Shown piece by piece: positions 1 through 7,751 of a DNA stretch of 43,218 nucleotides. The notes under the pieces were generated by a model. The model was not told where the DNA came from. It made no database searches and saw only the letters and a program-made list of their open reading frames with translations. The stretch is from Acidobacteriota bacterium (GTDB lineage Bacteria; Acidobacteriota; Terriglobia; Bryobacterales; Bryobacteraceae). The translations under genes were made by a program, and so were the position numbers. The stretch's first letter is position 1; every line of letters begins with the position of its first letter. The stretch lies in NCBI GenBank assembly GCA_025354525.1, contig JANXMS010000156.1:1-43218 (forward strand). The letters run 5' to 3'.

Positions 1-1
1 G

Positions 2-1561
2 AAAGATGGCACCGGCTATCGCGACGCCTCTGCCGAATCCGGGCTCGCCTACGCCGGGGACGCGCGCGCCTTCGCCGCCACGGATATCGATGGGGACGGC
101 TGTCTCGATCTGATCGTCAAGAACCGCCTCGCCCCCCAGCTCCGCGTCTTCCAAAATCGAACCGGCCAGTCCCGGACGCGCATCGCCTTCCGACTGACGG
201 GCACCAAATCCAACCGCGACGCCATCGGAGCGCGCATCACTGTCGATGGCCAAACAAAGTGGCTCAGCGCCGGCTCCGGCTATCTCTCGCAACACACAAA
301 ATCCATGCACTTTGGCTTGAACCAAGTTGCTTTGGCGCGGTCCGTCGAAATCGCCTGGCCGAGTGGGTTCGTGCAGCGCTTGGCCGATCTCGCCGCCGGT
401 GCCCTCTACGAAATCGTCGAAGGGCAGCCGCCCGTCAAGCGGCCGTTCTCGACGGCGGCAGCGATCCCGGCCAAGGAAGCCGCGGCCGATAACACCCCCC
501 GGCTGCAGGACACTTGGCTCATCGATCCGGTGCCGCTGCCGGAGCCCCGCACCGGACCCGGGCTGTTCGTCCTAACGCAAGCGGAACCCGACCTGCTGGC
601 CGCCTACACCCTGTTTCGCCGCTATCTGTTTGAGTTTCGCGCTCCGCTCGAACTCCCGCTGGCCTTGCTCCTCAACGCGCAGGGTCACGCCGTCAAGGTT
701 TACGCTACCGTGCCGTCGGCTGACCAGGTGAAGGCGGACCTCGTTCGTCTTGCGGCCCCGCCCGGATTGCCGTACCCGGGCCGTGCCTTGGGCCGGCCTC
801 GCCGCGATTACTTCAAGCTGGGAGCGTCGCTTCTTTGGTGCGGCTACCCGGAGCAGGCGCTGCCCTACCTCGAAGCGGTTCTCGTCCAGCAGCCCGGCAA
901 CGTCCGCACCCTCGTCCTGGTCGCGCAGGTTCACCGCGAAGCCAATCGCCTCGACCGCGCCTCGAACCTACTCGACGACGCCCTTCGCTTCGACCCTCGC
1001 TCTGCTGAAGCGTGGAACGAACTGGGCGGAGTCGCCATGGCCCGGAACGACTACGCCTCCGCTCTGCAAAACTTTGAACAAGCCCTCGCCGCCAAGAGCG
1101 ATGTCGCCTACGTCCTGCTCAACGCCGCGCAAGCGGCCGACAAGCTGAAGCGCCTTCCCGAGGCCGAAGCCTATTACCGCCAAGCTTTAACCGCGGACGC
1201 GCAATCGCCCGAAGCAAATCAGGGCCTCGGTCTGGTGCTCGCTAAGCGCGGCAACCTGCCGGACGCGGAACGCTACCTGCGCGAGGCAGTTCGTTTGCGT
1301 CCAGCCTTCGCCGCGGCATGGAACAATCTAGGAGTTCTCTATTTGCAGCAGAACCTCCCGGCGAAGGCGGTTAGCGCGCTCGAGCAAGGCATCGCGGCCG
1401 TTCCCTCCGACGAAATGCTCTATCTCAATCTCGGTCGCGTGTACGTCCAAGCCAAGGAGTTCACTAAAGCTCAAGCCGTCATGCGGCGGCTGCTCAAAGT
1501 TCAACCCGAAAGTAAGGTCGCCCGTAAGGCGCTCGAGGATCTCGCCAATGCTCAACCGTAG
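2..1561 (+). CDS. ASPIC/UnbV repeat protein with C-terminal TPR array (5' truncated)
   Basis: The reading frame is open from base 2 to the TAG at 1559-1561, giving 519 residues of a protein whose start lies left of the window. The first residues hold an FG-GAP/VCBS-type calcium loop (TDIDGDGCLDLIV), followed at about residues 60-140 by an ASPIC/UnbV domain (SNRDAIGARI, then a WPSG segment). From about residue 280 to the end there are at least six tetratricopeptide repeats, with A/L/Y/P spacing such as AWNNLGVLYLQQNLPAKAV. Proteins of this kind are normally exported and are abundant in Acidobacteriota and Planctomycetes, where the beta-propeller and UnbV parts are thought to bind surface ligands and the TPR part to scaffold protein contacts. 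No enzymatic motif is seen. The end overlaps the next gene by 14 nt, so it heads an operon with the molybdopterin protein and a second TPR protein. The domain assignment is solid; the cellular role is not known. Confidence 0.85.
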   Translation, partial: KDGTGYRDASAESGLAYAGDARAFAATDIDGDGCLDLIVKNRLAPQLRVFQNRTGQSRTRIAFRLTGTKSNRDAIGARITVDGQTKWLSAGSGYLSQHTKSMHFGLNQVALARSVEIAWPSGFVQRLADLAAGALYEIVEGQPPVKRPFSTAAAIPAKEAAADNTPRLQDTWLIDPVPLPEPRTGPGLFVLTQAEPDLLAAYTLFRRYLFEFRAPLELPLALLLNAQGHAVKVYATVPSADQVKADLVRLAAPPGLPYPGRALGRPRRDYFKLGASLLWCGYPEQALPYLEAVLVQQPGNVRTLVLVAQVHREANRLDRASNLLDDALRFDPRSAEAWNELGGVAMARNDYASALQNFEQALAAKSDVAYVLLNAAQAADKLKRLPEAEAYYRQALTADAQSPEANQGLGLVLAKRGNLPDAERYLREAVRLRPAFAAAWNNLGVLYLQQNLPAKAVSALEQGIAAVPSDEMLYLNLGRVYVQAKEFTKAQAVMRRLLKVQPESKVARKALEDLANAQP

Positions 1562-2222
1562 AAACCTGCTCGCTTTCGCCGCCGCCTCGGCTTCCGGTCA
1601 GAAACCGAAGCTCCTGCTTCCTTCCGACGTGCCCGACGAGTTTCACCTGAAACTCATGTGGTACTCCCCGGTGGCCCCCATCGACCCGCGGACCTGGCGC
1701 CTGCAACTGAAGGGCCTCGTCGAAAAACCCCAACAAATTCCCCTCGCCCAACTGCGCGCCTTGCCCCAGCAAACCCAAAGCTCGCGCATGAAGTGCGTCC
1801 AGTGTTGGTCCGCCCGGGCGTCATGGTCTGGCTTCCGCTTTCAACAGCTTCTCGACCTAACCAAGCCGTCGAAAAAAGCCAAAGCCGTCCGCATCGATTG
1901 CGCCGACAAGTGGTATGAGTACTTTAATATCGAGGACTTACAACAGTCGAATGTGATGTTTGTGCTCGACCTCGCCGGTCAACCGCTGCCCGACCGCCAC
2001 GGGGCGCCGCTTCGGCTGCTGGACCCCTCCCGCTACGGCTACAAATCCGCGAAGTTGATCACCGCCATTACCTTCGTGGAGGTCGGCAAAGGCAGCATGG
2101 CCTGCGACATTGGCCCCTACTACTCGCCGGATGGGCGCATTCTTCCGGGCTACGATACCCCTCTTGATTTGGGCGGCAAGACCAAACGCAAAATCGCCGG
2201 CGGTGAGATCACCGAGTATTAA
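1548..2222 (+). CDS. molybdopterin-dependent oxidoreductase (sulfite oxidase/MsrP-like domain)
   Basis: This 224-residue protein consists almost entirely of one oxidoreductase molybdopterin-binding domain of the sulfite oxidase/MsrP (YedY) fold. The Mo-ligand cysteine is expected in MKCVQCWS (C83 or C86), in the position of the CVEAW-type motif of MsrP. A later segment (RHGAPLRLLDPSRYGYKSAK) matches the cofactor-cradling GxPLR...GYKS region of the family. The N-terminus MLNRRNLLAFAAASASG carries an RR pair and a short hydrophobic stretch and is probably a Tat signal, as expected for a Mo enzyme exported folded. It is shorter than MsrP and has no dimerisation domain or heme domain. The ATG lies inside the end of the upstream gene (14-nt overlap), and the stop is 2 nt before the next start, so translation is probably coupled. 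The substrate is unknown; protein methionine sulfoxide or sulfite chemistry is only a family-based guess. Confidence 0.82.
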   Translation: MLNRRNLLAFAAASASGQKPKLLLPSDVPDEFHLKLMWYSPVAPIDPRTWRLQLKGLVEKPQQIPLAQLRALPQQTQSSRMKCVQCWSARASWSGFRFQQLLDLTKPSKKAKAVRIDCADKWYEYFNIEDLQQSNVMFVLDLAGQPLPDRHGAPLRLLDPSRYGYKSAKLITAITFVEVGKGSMACDIGPYYSPDGRILPGYDTPLDLGGKTKRKIAGGEITEY

Positions 2223-2224
2223 CC

Positions 2225-3265
2225 ATGCGGGTCTTGCTCCTCGGATTCTTCGCGTTAGTTATGGGCTGGAGCCAATCTCTTTCGCCCCAAGGCTTCGCTG
2301 CCAATTTGGCGCTCGGGCAGCGGCTGCTCGAATCCGGCCAAGCCGCCCAGGCCATTCCCTACCTCGCCGCCGCCTACGCGCTCCAGCCCCGCGAGGTTCC
2401 CGCCCTTCACGATTTGGCTGTCGCCTATATCGAAGTCGGCCGCTTGCCGCAAGCGCGGAAACTGATCACCGAGTTGCAGCGGCAGGTGCCTTCGCCCAGC
2501 GTCGTTCACCTGGAAGCGCTCTGGCTCGCCGCGTCTGGGCAACTGCAAGCGGCCGCGGAAAAATTCCGGAGCGCTGCCGAAGCCGAACCGTCGGAGAAGC
2601 ATCTGTTCGACCTCGGCAACCACCTGCTCAATCACAACGCCTCGGAACCGGCGCTGACCATTTTCCGCTTTGCGCTCCAACGCTTCCCGCAGTCCTCCCG
2701 GCTCCATGTGGCGCAGGGCGTGGCCTATTATGCCCGTGGCGAATTCGACCAAGCCGTTCGCTCTCTCGTCGCCGGAGTCGATCTCGCCCCCCGCGATCTC
2801 CGACCGCTCGTGTTCCTCGGCTTAATGATCGACCTGACGCCGGAAAGCGCCGGGGCCGTCCAAAAGAAACTCCGTAGCTTCGCCGACCTCTATCCTAACC
2901 AGGCGCAAGCGCAATACCTGTGTGGGCTCAGCCTCGCCAAGGCCAACAACCCCGACGCCGAAGCCTATCTGCAACGGGCCACCGCCCTGGCCCCCCGCAT
3001 GGCGGAGCCGCATCTCGAACTTGGCAAAATCTACGCCGATAGCAACCGCCCGGCCCTGGCGATCCGCGCTCTCGAAACAGCCCTGCGCTGGTCGCCCGGC
3101 CTAGCCCAAGCCCACTATCGTCTCTCGCAGTTGTACCAACGCACTGGCCAAGCCGCGTTGGCGACCCAACACCTGCAAGCCTTCCGCAAGCTCAAGGCAG
3201 CGCAACCAAGCCCTTCTGCAACGCCGTCCGCGCCTGGCCCGGCAGGCCAGACCGGACACAACTAA
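2225..3265 (+). CDS. exported TPR-repeat protein
   Basis: This 346-residue protein begins with a signal peptide (MRVLLLGFFALVMGWSQ) and continues as a nearly uninterrupted tetratricopeptide array from about residue 25 to 330. Repeats are recognisable by blocks such as LGQRLLESGQAAQAIPYL and LELGKIYADSNRPALAIRAL. The C-terminal 20 residues are a low-complexity Pro/Ser/Ala tail. It starts 2 nt after the molybdopterin gene and is the third gene of the operon, so it may be a periplasmic scaffold for that enzyme or for the UnbV-TPR protein. The last 140 nt are also present 239 nt downstream as a non-functional copy. TPR identity is clear; the partner is unknown. Confidence 0.82.
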   Translation: MRVLLLGFFALVMGWSQSLSPQGFAANLALGQRLLESGQAAQAIPYLAAAYALQPREVPALHDLAVAYIEVGRLPQARKLITELQRQVPSPSVVHLEALWLAASGQLQAAAEKFRSAAEAEPSEKHLFDLGNHLLNHNASEPALTIFRFALQRFPQSSRLHVAQGVAYYARGEFDQAVRSLVAGVDLAPRDLRPLVFLGLMIDLTPESAGAVQKKLRSFADLYPNQAQAQYLCGLSLAKANNPDAEAYLQRATALAPRMAEPHLELGKIYADSNRPALAIRALETALRWSPGLAQAHYRLSQLYQRTGQAALATQHLQAFRKLKAAQPSPSATPSAPGPAGQTGHN

Positions 3266-3357
3266 CCAGCGCTTCGTGCGCTGGAATCGCTTCGCGCAGC
3301 GTCTCCAGCGGCCGCCTTTGCGGAAGTACTGCCCGCATCTTCTCCAAAGCCATCTCC
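3192..3357 (-). pseudogene. GntR/FCD regulator 3' fragment (duplicate copy)
   Basis: The minus strand here encodes ALEKMRA, then LETLREAIPAHEALVSCV and a TGA at 3194-3192. These match two separated parts of the intact regulator at 3431-4096, with the segment between them deleted. It has no start codon or DNA-binding domain of its own and is a by-product of the tandem duplication. Confidence 0.8.
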
Positions 3358-3358
3358 C

Positions 3359-3504
3359 GCCTTGCGCAGTTGTACCAACGCACTGCCCAAGCTGCCCTAG
3401 CGACCCAACACCTGCAAGCCTTCCGCCAGCTCAAGGCAGCGCAACCAAGTCCTTCTGCAACGCCGTCCGAGCCTCGCCCGGCAGGCCAGACCGGACACAA
3501 CTAA
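3359..3504 (+). pseudogene. TPR gene 3' fragment (duplicate copy)
   Basis: This is the second copy of the last part of the TPR gene (QLYQRT... to the terminal GQTGHN and TAA at 3502-3504). It has no start codon or upstream coding part. It overlaps the functional 3' end of the GntR gene on the other strand. Several substitutions relative to copy 1 show it has been diverging for some time. Confidence 0.75.
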
Positions 3505-4096
3505 CCAGCGCTTCGTGCGCTGGAATCGCTTCGCGCAGCGTCTCCAGCCGGTCGCCTTTGCGGAAGTACTGCATGATGAAAAACGCGAAGAGCGGGGCTA
3601 CCACCTGCTCTAGAGCCTGTTCCAAGTACTCATTGCCGGTCAAGCGCCAAAGCTCTCGGTGGAAGGCGATATCGAACTCATAAAACAGGACGCGGTCCAG
3701 TTGCTCCGCCGCCGCGCGCATCTTCTCCAAAGCCGTCTCCAGCTTCGCGGTCTCCACTTCCCCAGCGGCAAATCGACGGCTGGCAATCTCGACGGCCATA
3801 CTCTCGAGCGCCTCTCGTACCACCGACAGCTTCTGCGCCTCCTCCAGGCTCATTTGGGTCACGTAGGTCGCCCGGTTGGCCACCCGCTTGACAAAACCTT
3901 GGTACGCCAAGGCGATCAATGCCTCGCGCACGGCGTTCTGCCCCACGCCGTGCTCTCGGGCAATCGCTAGCTCCACTAACCGCTCTCCGGGCTTCAATTC
4001 GCCCCGAAGAATCGCCTGCTTCACAACCCGCGCAATTTGCTCGGTCAAGCTGCTGTGACGAATTTCGAGTGGGGTGATGGCCGATTCGGCAGACAT
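3431..4096 (-). CDS. GntR-family transcriptional regulator, FCD subfamily
   Basis: This 221-residue protein has an N-terminal winged helix at about residues 10-80. It includes AILRGELKPGERLVE and the recognition-helix region VGQNAVREALIAL, typical of GntR proteins. An all-helical FCD effector domain follows at about residues 85-215, with the usual AxxHRELW-type metal/ligand-site segment (DIAFHRELWRLTGNEYLEQ). FCD regulators bind small organic acids or sugar acids, often through a metal ion; the ligand here is unknown. The gene diverges from an Oar-like TonB receptor across 85 bp that contain a promoter and a 13-bp palindrome, so it probably controls the receptor and itself. Its 3' end lies inside the duplicated zone shared with the convergent TPR gene. 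Confidence 0.9.
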   Translation of the reverse strand: MSAESAITPLEIRHSSLTEQIARVVKQAILRGELKPGERLVELAIAREHGVGQNAVREALIALAYQGFVKRVANRATYVTQMSLEEAQKLSVVREALESMAVEIASRRFAAGEVETAKLETALEKMRAAAEQLDRVLFYEFDIAFHRELWRLTGNEYLEQALEQVVAPLFAFFIMQYFRKGDRLETLREAIPAHEALVSCVRSGLPGEARTALQKDLVALP

Positions 4097-4130
4097 AAGT
4101 GGGGAATTCCAGTATCGCGAATTTATGTGC

Positions 4131-4159
4131 TTGACATCACATTATCCATAATGGATGAT
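4131..4159 (+). promoter_or_regulatory. sigma70-like promoter of the TonB receptor gene
   Basis: A perfect -35 hexamer TTGACA (4131-4136) is followed after 17 bp by GATGAT (4154-4159), which matches TATAAT at four of six positions. An AGGAG ribosome-binding site lies at 4171-4175, 6 nt before the ATG at 4182. The -35 is convincing; the -10 is weak, which would suit a regulated promoter. Confidence 0.6.
4144..4156. promoter_or_regulatory. candidate GntR/FCD operator (13-bp palindrome)
   Basis: ATCCAT-A-ATGGAT is a perfect 6+1+6 inverted repeat lying between the -35 and -10 elements of the receptor promoter, in the space shared with the divergent GntR gene. Its size and position suit a dimeric GntR regulator acting as a repressor. 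Binding by the neighbouring regulator is inferred from position only. Confidence 0.5.
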
Positions 4160-4181
4160 ATACCCCAACTAGGAGTTTTCC

Positions 4182-7100
4182 ATGAAGAGCCTCTCGCTGT
4201 TCTCCCTCGCCCTTACCACCGCCTCCCTTTTGCTCGGTCAAGTCGATGCCGGTTCCGTCATGGGCCTCATTCGCGATACCAGTGGCGGCAGCATCGTCCA
4301 GGCCCGTGTTTCCTTGCTTAACGAGGGAACGGGCTTGCGCCAAACCACCAAAACTTCAGACGAAGGCCGTTATCTGTTCGCCCCCGTCCGGATCGGTACC
4401 TATACGGTAGAGGTTGAGTTCGAAGGCTTCCAAAAGAGCCGTCGGCAATCGATTCAGGTGAGCATCCAGCAGCAGAGCGTCATCGATTTCACGATGCGGC
4501 CCGGCGAGTTGACCACCACCATCGACGTCGCCGACAGCTTGCCCGTCCTCCAAACCCAAAGCGGTTCGGTAGGCGAAACTATTAGCGCCAAAGCGATCAA
4601 CGATCTCCCCCTCAGCGGCCGGAATTACAATTTCCTGGCCCGCCTTACGGCCGGCGTAACCCACCCCCAGCCCGAAGGCCGCGGTTTGAACGCGACCGGC
4701 TGGTTCACCGCCAACGGCACCCGTCCCGCTCAAAACAACTTCCTCCTCGACGGCATCGACAACAACTCCAACAACGTCGATTTCCTCAGCGGGGCCGCCT
4801 TCGTGCTGCGCCCCCCGGTCGACGCTATCGGCGAGTTTAAAATTCAAACCAACGCGTTCAGCGCAGAGTTCGGCCGCGCCGGTGGAGCGGTGTTGAATGC
4901 CTCGCTGAAGTCTGGCAGCAACAAGATCCGCGGCAGCCTTTGGGAGTTCCTCCGCAACGACAAACTCGACGCCACGGACTACTTTCTCAACCAACGGGGC
5001 GTGAAGAAAGGGGCCTATCGCCAAAACCAATTCGGCGGCGCTCTGGGCGGACCCATCAAGCGCAACAAAACATTTTTCTTCGCCGACTTTGAAGGCACCC
5101 GCATCCGGCAAGCCGTCCCGACCACTTCGAGCGTCCCCACCACCTTGCAACGCTCCAGCGGGTACACCAACTTCTCCGATCTCATCGCCTTTCAAAGTGG
5201 CGTCCGCCGCGACTCCACCGGCCGGGAGTTCGCCTCCGGCACCATCTTCGATCCGGCCTCCACGCGCCTCGTCAATGGGGCCAACGTCCGAGACCCATTT
5301 ACGAACAACGTCATCCCGGCCAGCCGCCTGAATCCGAACTCCATCAAGCTGCTGAATCTTTTCCCGTCGCCCACCAACGCGGGCATTTTCAACAACTACA
5401 ACGTCACCCGAGGCAACGTCGACGATACGAATTCATTCGACGTCCGCATCGACCACAATTTCAGCGAACGCGACCAGATCTTCGGCCGCTATAGCTTCGC
5501 CGACGTCACCCGTTTCAAGCCCGGCCCCTTCGAAGGTTTCGCCGACGGCGGGGGCTTCAACAACGGCGACGAAACGCTGCGCACCCAGGGCGGAGCCATC
5601 AGCTACACCCATACCTTCGCACCCACCCTCATCAACGAAGTCCGCGCCGGCTTCAACCGGGAGCACTCGGTTCGCGCCCAACCCTACGCGAACGATACGT
5701 CGAACATCCCATCGCAATTCGGCATCCTGGGAATTCAGCAAGCTACCGGCAACGGAGGCCTTCCCGGGATCTCCATCGGTGGTCTCTCCAACCTGGGCCC
5801 CTCGGACTGGATCATCTCCGAGCGGTTTTCAAACACCATCCAGCTTTCGAACAACCTCACCAAAATATACAAGAGCCACACCATGAAAGGCGGCTGGGAA
5901 GGCCAAATGATCGACTTCCCCTGGCTCGCGCCACCCACCTCCCGTGGCCGCTTCAACTACAATGGCATCTACACTTCCATCCCGAATGTGAATGACACTT
6001 CCACCGGCCGCGCCCAGTTTCTGCTCAACCCGGCCGACGCCGCTGGCACCGGCGGCGCGGGTGCCAGCTCCGTCTCGGCTTCCAACTTTGGCGGCGTCGC
6101 GAATCGGAAATACTACACCGGCTTGTACTTTCAGGACGATTGGAAGGTCAGCCGCAAACTGACCTTTAACATGGGAATTCGCTGGGATCTCTTCAGCCAA
6201 GTAGGAGAGAAGTACAGTGCCCAAGCCAACTTCAATCCGACTCCCACCAACCCGGAGTACATCATTCCCGCTAGCCGTAAAGACAAACCCGGTCTGTCTG
6301 ATTCCTTCCAGGCGCTACTGATTTCAAACGGCATCAAGCTCCGCTATAGCGATGAGTTCGGCTCCGGCTTGGGCAAGTCGCAGAAAAACAACTTTGCCCC
6401 ACGCTTCGGCTTCGCCTACTCCGCCACCAGCAAGCTCGTCGTGCGCGGCGGCTACGGCATCTACTACGGTGCCTTCGAAAACCGCGGCGGCTCGCCGAAT
6501 CTCGGCTATAACTATCCCTTCCAGTTCGATTTCAACTTCCAACCCGCCAACGCCTGGACCCCCGTAAAGTTTGCCGACAACAACATCGCCACGCTCGAAC
6601 GCGGTCTATCCAGCGTGCCGCTGGACCCCCGCTTAGTCAACGGGCGTTTCCTCAGTCTCCGCGGCATCGAGTTCAATTATAAGACGCCCTACACCCAGGG
6701 CTACAACTTCACCTTGCAATACGAAGCCATGAAAAACACGAGCATCGAAGTCGGCTACGTCGCCTCGCTGGGACGCCATATTGAGACCTTCACCGGATCG
6801 AATAACGTGTCGCAGATTCTCACGCCCAGCGCTAACCCGCAGCTCTTCATCCCCTACCCCGACTTCGCCCGTAACGCCTCCTACGCCAGCACCAACGGCC
6901 AGAGTCACTACCACTCCATGCAGAGTAAGTTCTCCCGCCGCTTCGACAACGGTCTGAACTTCCTGATGACTTATACCTTCGCCAAAACACTCACCAACGC
7001 CGGCGACTTACTCAACGGCGGCAACGTGGGCGGCTTCCGCGGTGTCGCGATTCCCGGAATGGGCATCAAAGCCGACATGGCCCTCGCGTCCTTCCATATC

Positions 7101-7667
7101 AACCACGCCTACACCTTCAACGGCAGCTACGAACTCCCCTTCGGAAAGGGCAGAAAGCTGCTCTCCAGCGCTCACGGCATCACCCAGGCGATTCTCGGTG
7201 GCTGGAGTGCCAACTGGATCGCTTCGCTCTACTCCGGACAACCCCAGACCATCGGCTGCCCCATCGGCACCACGGCCGGCGCGGGCTGTTTCGCCTTCCA
7301 AGTCCCCGGCCAGGATAAGTACTTCGGCAGGGCCGATGGCTGGTACAACCCCGCGGCTTTCCGCAATCCGCCAGTTGCCACCCAGAACGGCCAGACCGAC
7401 TTCTCACCCCTGGGTGGACAGCGGACCCAGGTCACTGGACCCGGCTACGCCAAGATGGATTTCTCCATGTTCAAAGACTTCCAAGTCAGCGAGCGGTTTC
7501 GTCTACAATTCCGCGTGGAGTCCTTCAACCTCACGAACACCCCAGCCTTTGCCAACCCGGCGTTCACCAACTTCATAGACACGCGTAACTTTGGCCGGGT
7601 CACCTCGACTCGGAACTCCCCCAACGACGCTCGCCAGGTGCAACTGGCCCTCAAAATGTACTTCTAA
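4182..7667 (+). CDS. Oar-like TonB-dependent outer-membrane receptor
   Basis: This 1161-residue protein starts with a signal peptide (MKSLSLFSLALTTASLLLG). A carboxypeptidase-regulatory-like Ig-fold domain at about residues 22-105 contains DTSGGSIVQARVSL and DEGRYLFAPVRIGTYTVEV. A TonB plug at about 120-250 contains LPLSGRNYNFLARLTAGV and LLDGIDNNSNN, and a long beta-barrel runs to a C-terminal aromatic residue (LKMYF). This is the Oar-type architecture expanded in Acidobacteriota, used for TonB-driven uptake of large or scarce substrates, often glycans. The start is set by AGGAG 6 nt upstream. The gene has its own promoter with a palindromic operator and diverges from the GntR/FCD regulator, suggesting substrate-inducible expression. 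The AlkP-superfamily gene follows after 84 nt. The substrate cannot be read from the sequence. Confidence 0.92.
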   Translation: MKSLSLFSLALTTASLLLGQVDAGSVMGLIRDTSGGSIVQARVSLLNEGTGLRQTTKTSDEGRYLFAPVRIGTYTVEVEFEGFQKSRRQSIQVSIQQQSVIDFTMRPGELTTTIDVADSLPVLQTQSGSVGETISAKAINDLPLSGRNYNFLARLTAGVTHPQPEGRGLNATGWFTANGTRPAQNNFLLDGIDNNSNNVDFLSGAAFVLRPPVDAIGEFKIQTNAFSAEFGRAGGAVLNASLKSGSNKIRGSLWEFLRNDKLDATDYFLNQRGVKKGAYRQNQFGGALGGPIKRNKTFFFADFEGTRIRQAVPTTSSVPTTLQRSSGYTNFSDLIAFQSGVRRDSTGREFASGTIFDPASTRLVNGANVRDPFTNNVIPASRLNPNSIKLLNLFPSPTNAGIFNNYNVTRGNVDDTNSFDVRIDHNFSERDQIFGRYSFADVTRFKPGPFEGFADGGGFNNGDETLRTQGGAISYTHTFAPTLINEVRAGFNREHSVRAQPYANDTSNIPSQFGILGIQQATGNGGLPGISIGGLSNLGPSDWIISERFSNTIQLSNNLTKIYKSHTMKGGWEGQMIDFPWLAPPTSRGRFNYNGIYTSIPNVNDTSTGRAQFLLNPADAAGTGGAGASSVSASNFGGVANRKYYTGLYFQDDWKVSRKLTFNMGIRWDLFSQVGEKYSAQANFNPTPTNPEYIIPASRKDKPGLSDSFQALLISNGIKLRYSDEFGSGLGKSQKNNFAPRFGFAYSATSKLVVRGGYGIYYGAFENRGGSPNLGYNYPFQFDFNFQPANAWTPVKFADNNIATLERGLSSVPLDPRLVNGRFLSLRGIEFNYKTPYTQGYNFTLQYEAMKNTSIEVGYVASLGRHIETFTGSNNVSQILTPSANPQLFIPYPDFARNASYASTNGQSHYHSMQSKFSRRFDNGLNFLMTYTFAKTLTNAGDLLNGGNVGGFRGVAIPGMGIKADMALASFHINHAYTFNGSYELPFGKGRKLLSSAHGITQAILGGWSANWIASLYSGQPQTIGCPIGTTAGAGCFAFQVPGQDKYFGRADGWYNPAAFRNPPVATQNGQTDFSPLGGQRTQVTGPGYAKMDFSMFKDFQVSERFRLQFRVESFNLTNTPAFANPAFTNFIDTRNFGRVTSTRNSPNDARQVQLALKMYF

Positions 7668-7751
7668 TCGCGCATCGGGCCTTCGACGCGCTGGCATCCT
7701 GCTCAACGAAGTGTTGCAATAGGAAGTCAGCGCGCCAGAGGTTCTTTTCCC

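Larger units (their letters stand above)
3128..3570. repeat. imperfect tandem duplication of a convergent 3' gene overlap
   Basis: Copy 1 spans about 3128-3330 and copy 2 about 3367-3570, at an offset of 239-240 nt (one single-base indel). Both contain the 3' end of the TPR gene on the plus strand and the 3' end of the GntR gene on the minus strand. Identical blocks include CCGGACACAACTAACCAGCG at 3252 and 3491. Copy 1 supplies the real end of the TPR gene and copy 2 the real end of the GntR gene. Between the copies, 3333-3357 resembles an internal piece of the GntR gene near 3717-3740, so the original unit was longer and later lost about 145 nt. Confidence 0.9.

Noticed and set aside
4142-4150. 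TTATCCATA resembling a DnaA box
   Set aside because: It is a single site, is part of the promoter palindrome, and lies 23 kb from the skew switch.
7670-7751. Stem CGCGCTG/CAGCGCG between the receptor and the AlkP-like gene as a terminator
   Set aside because: The loop is over 30 nt and there is no T-run.
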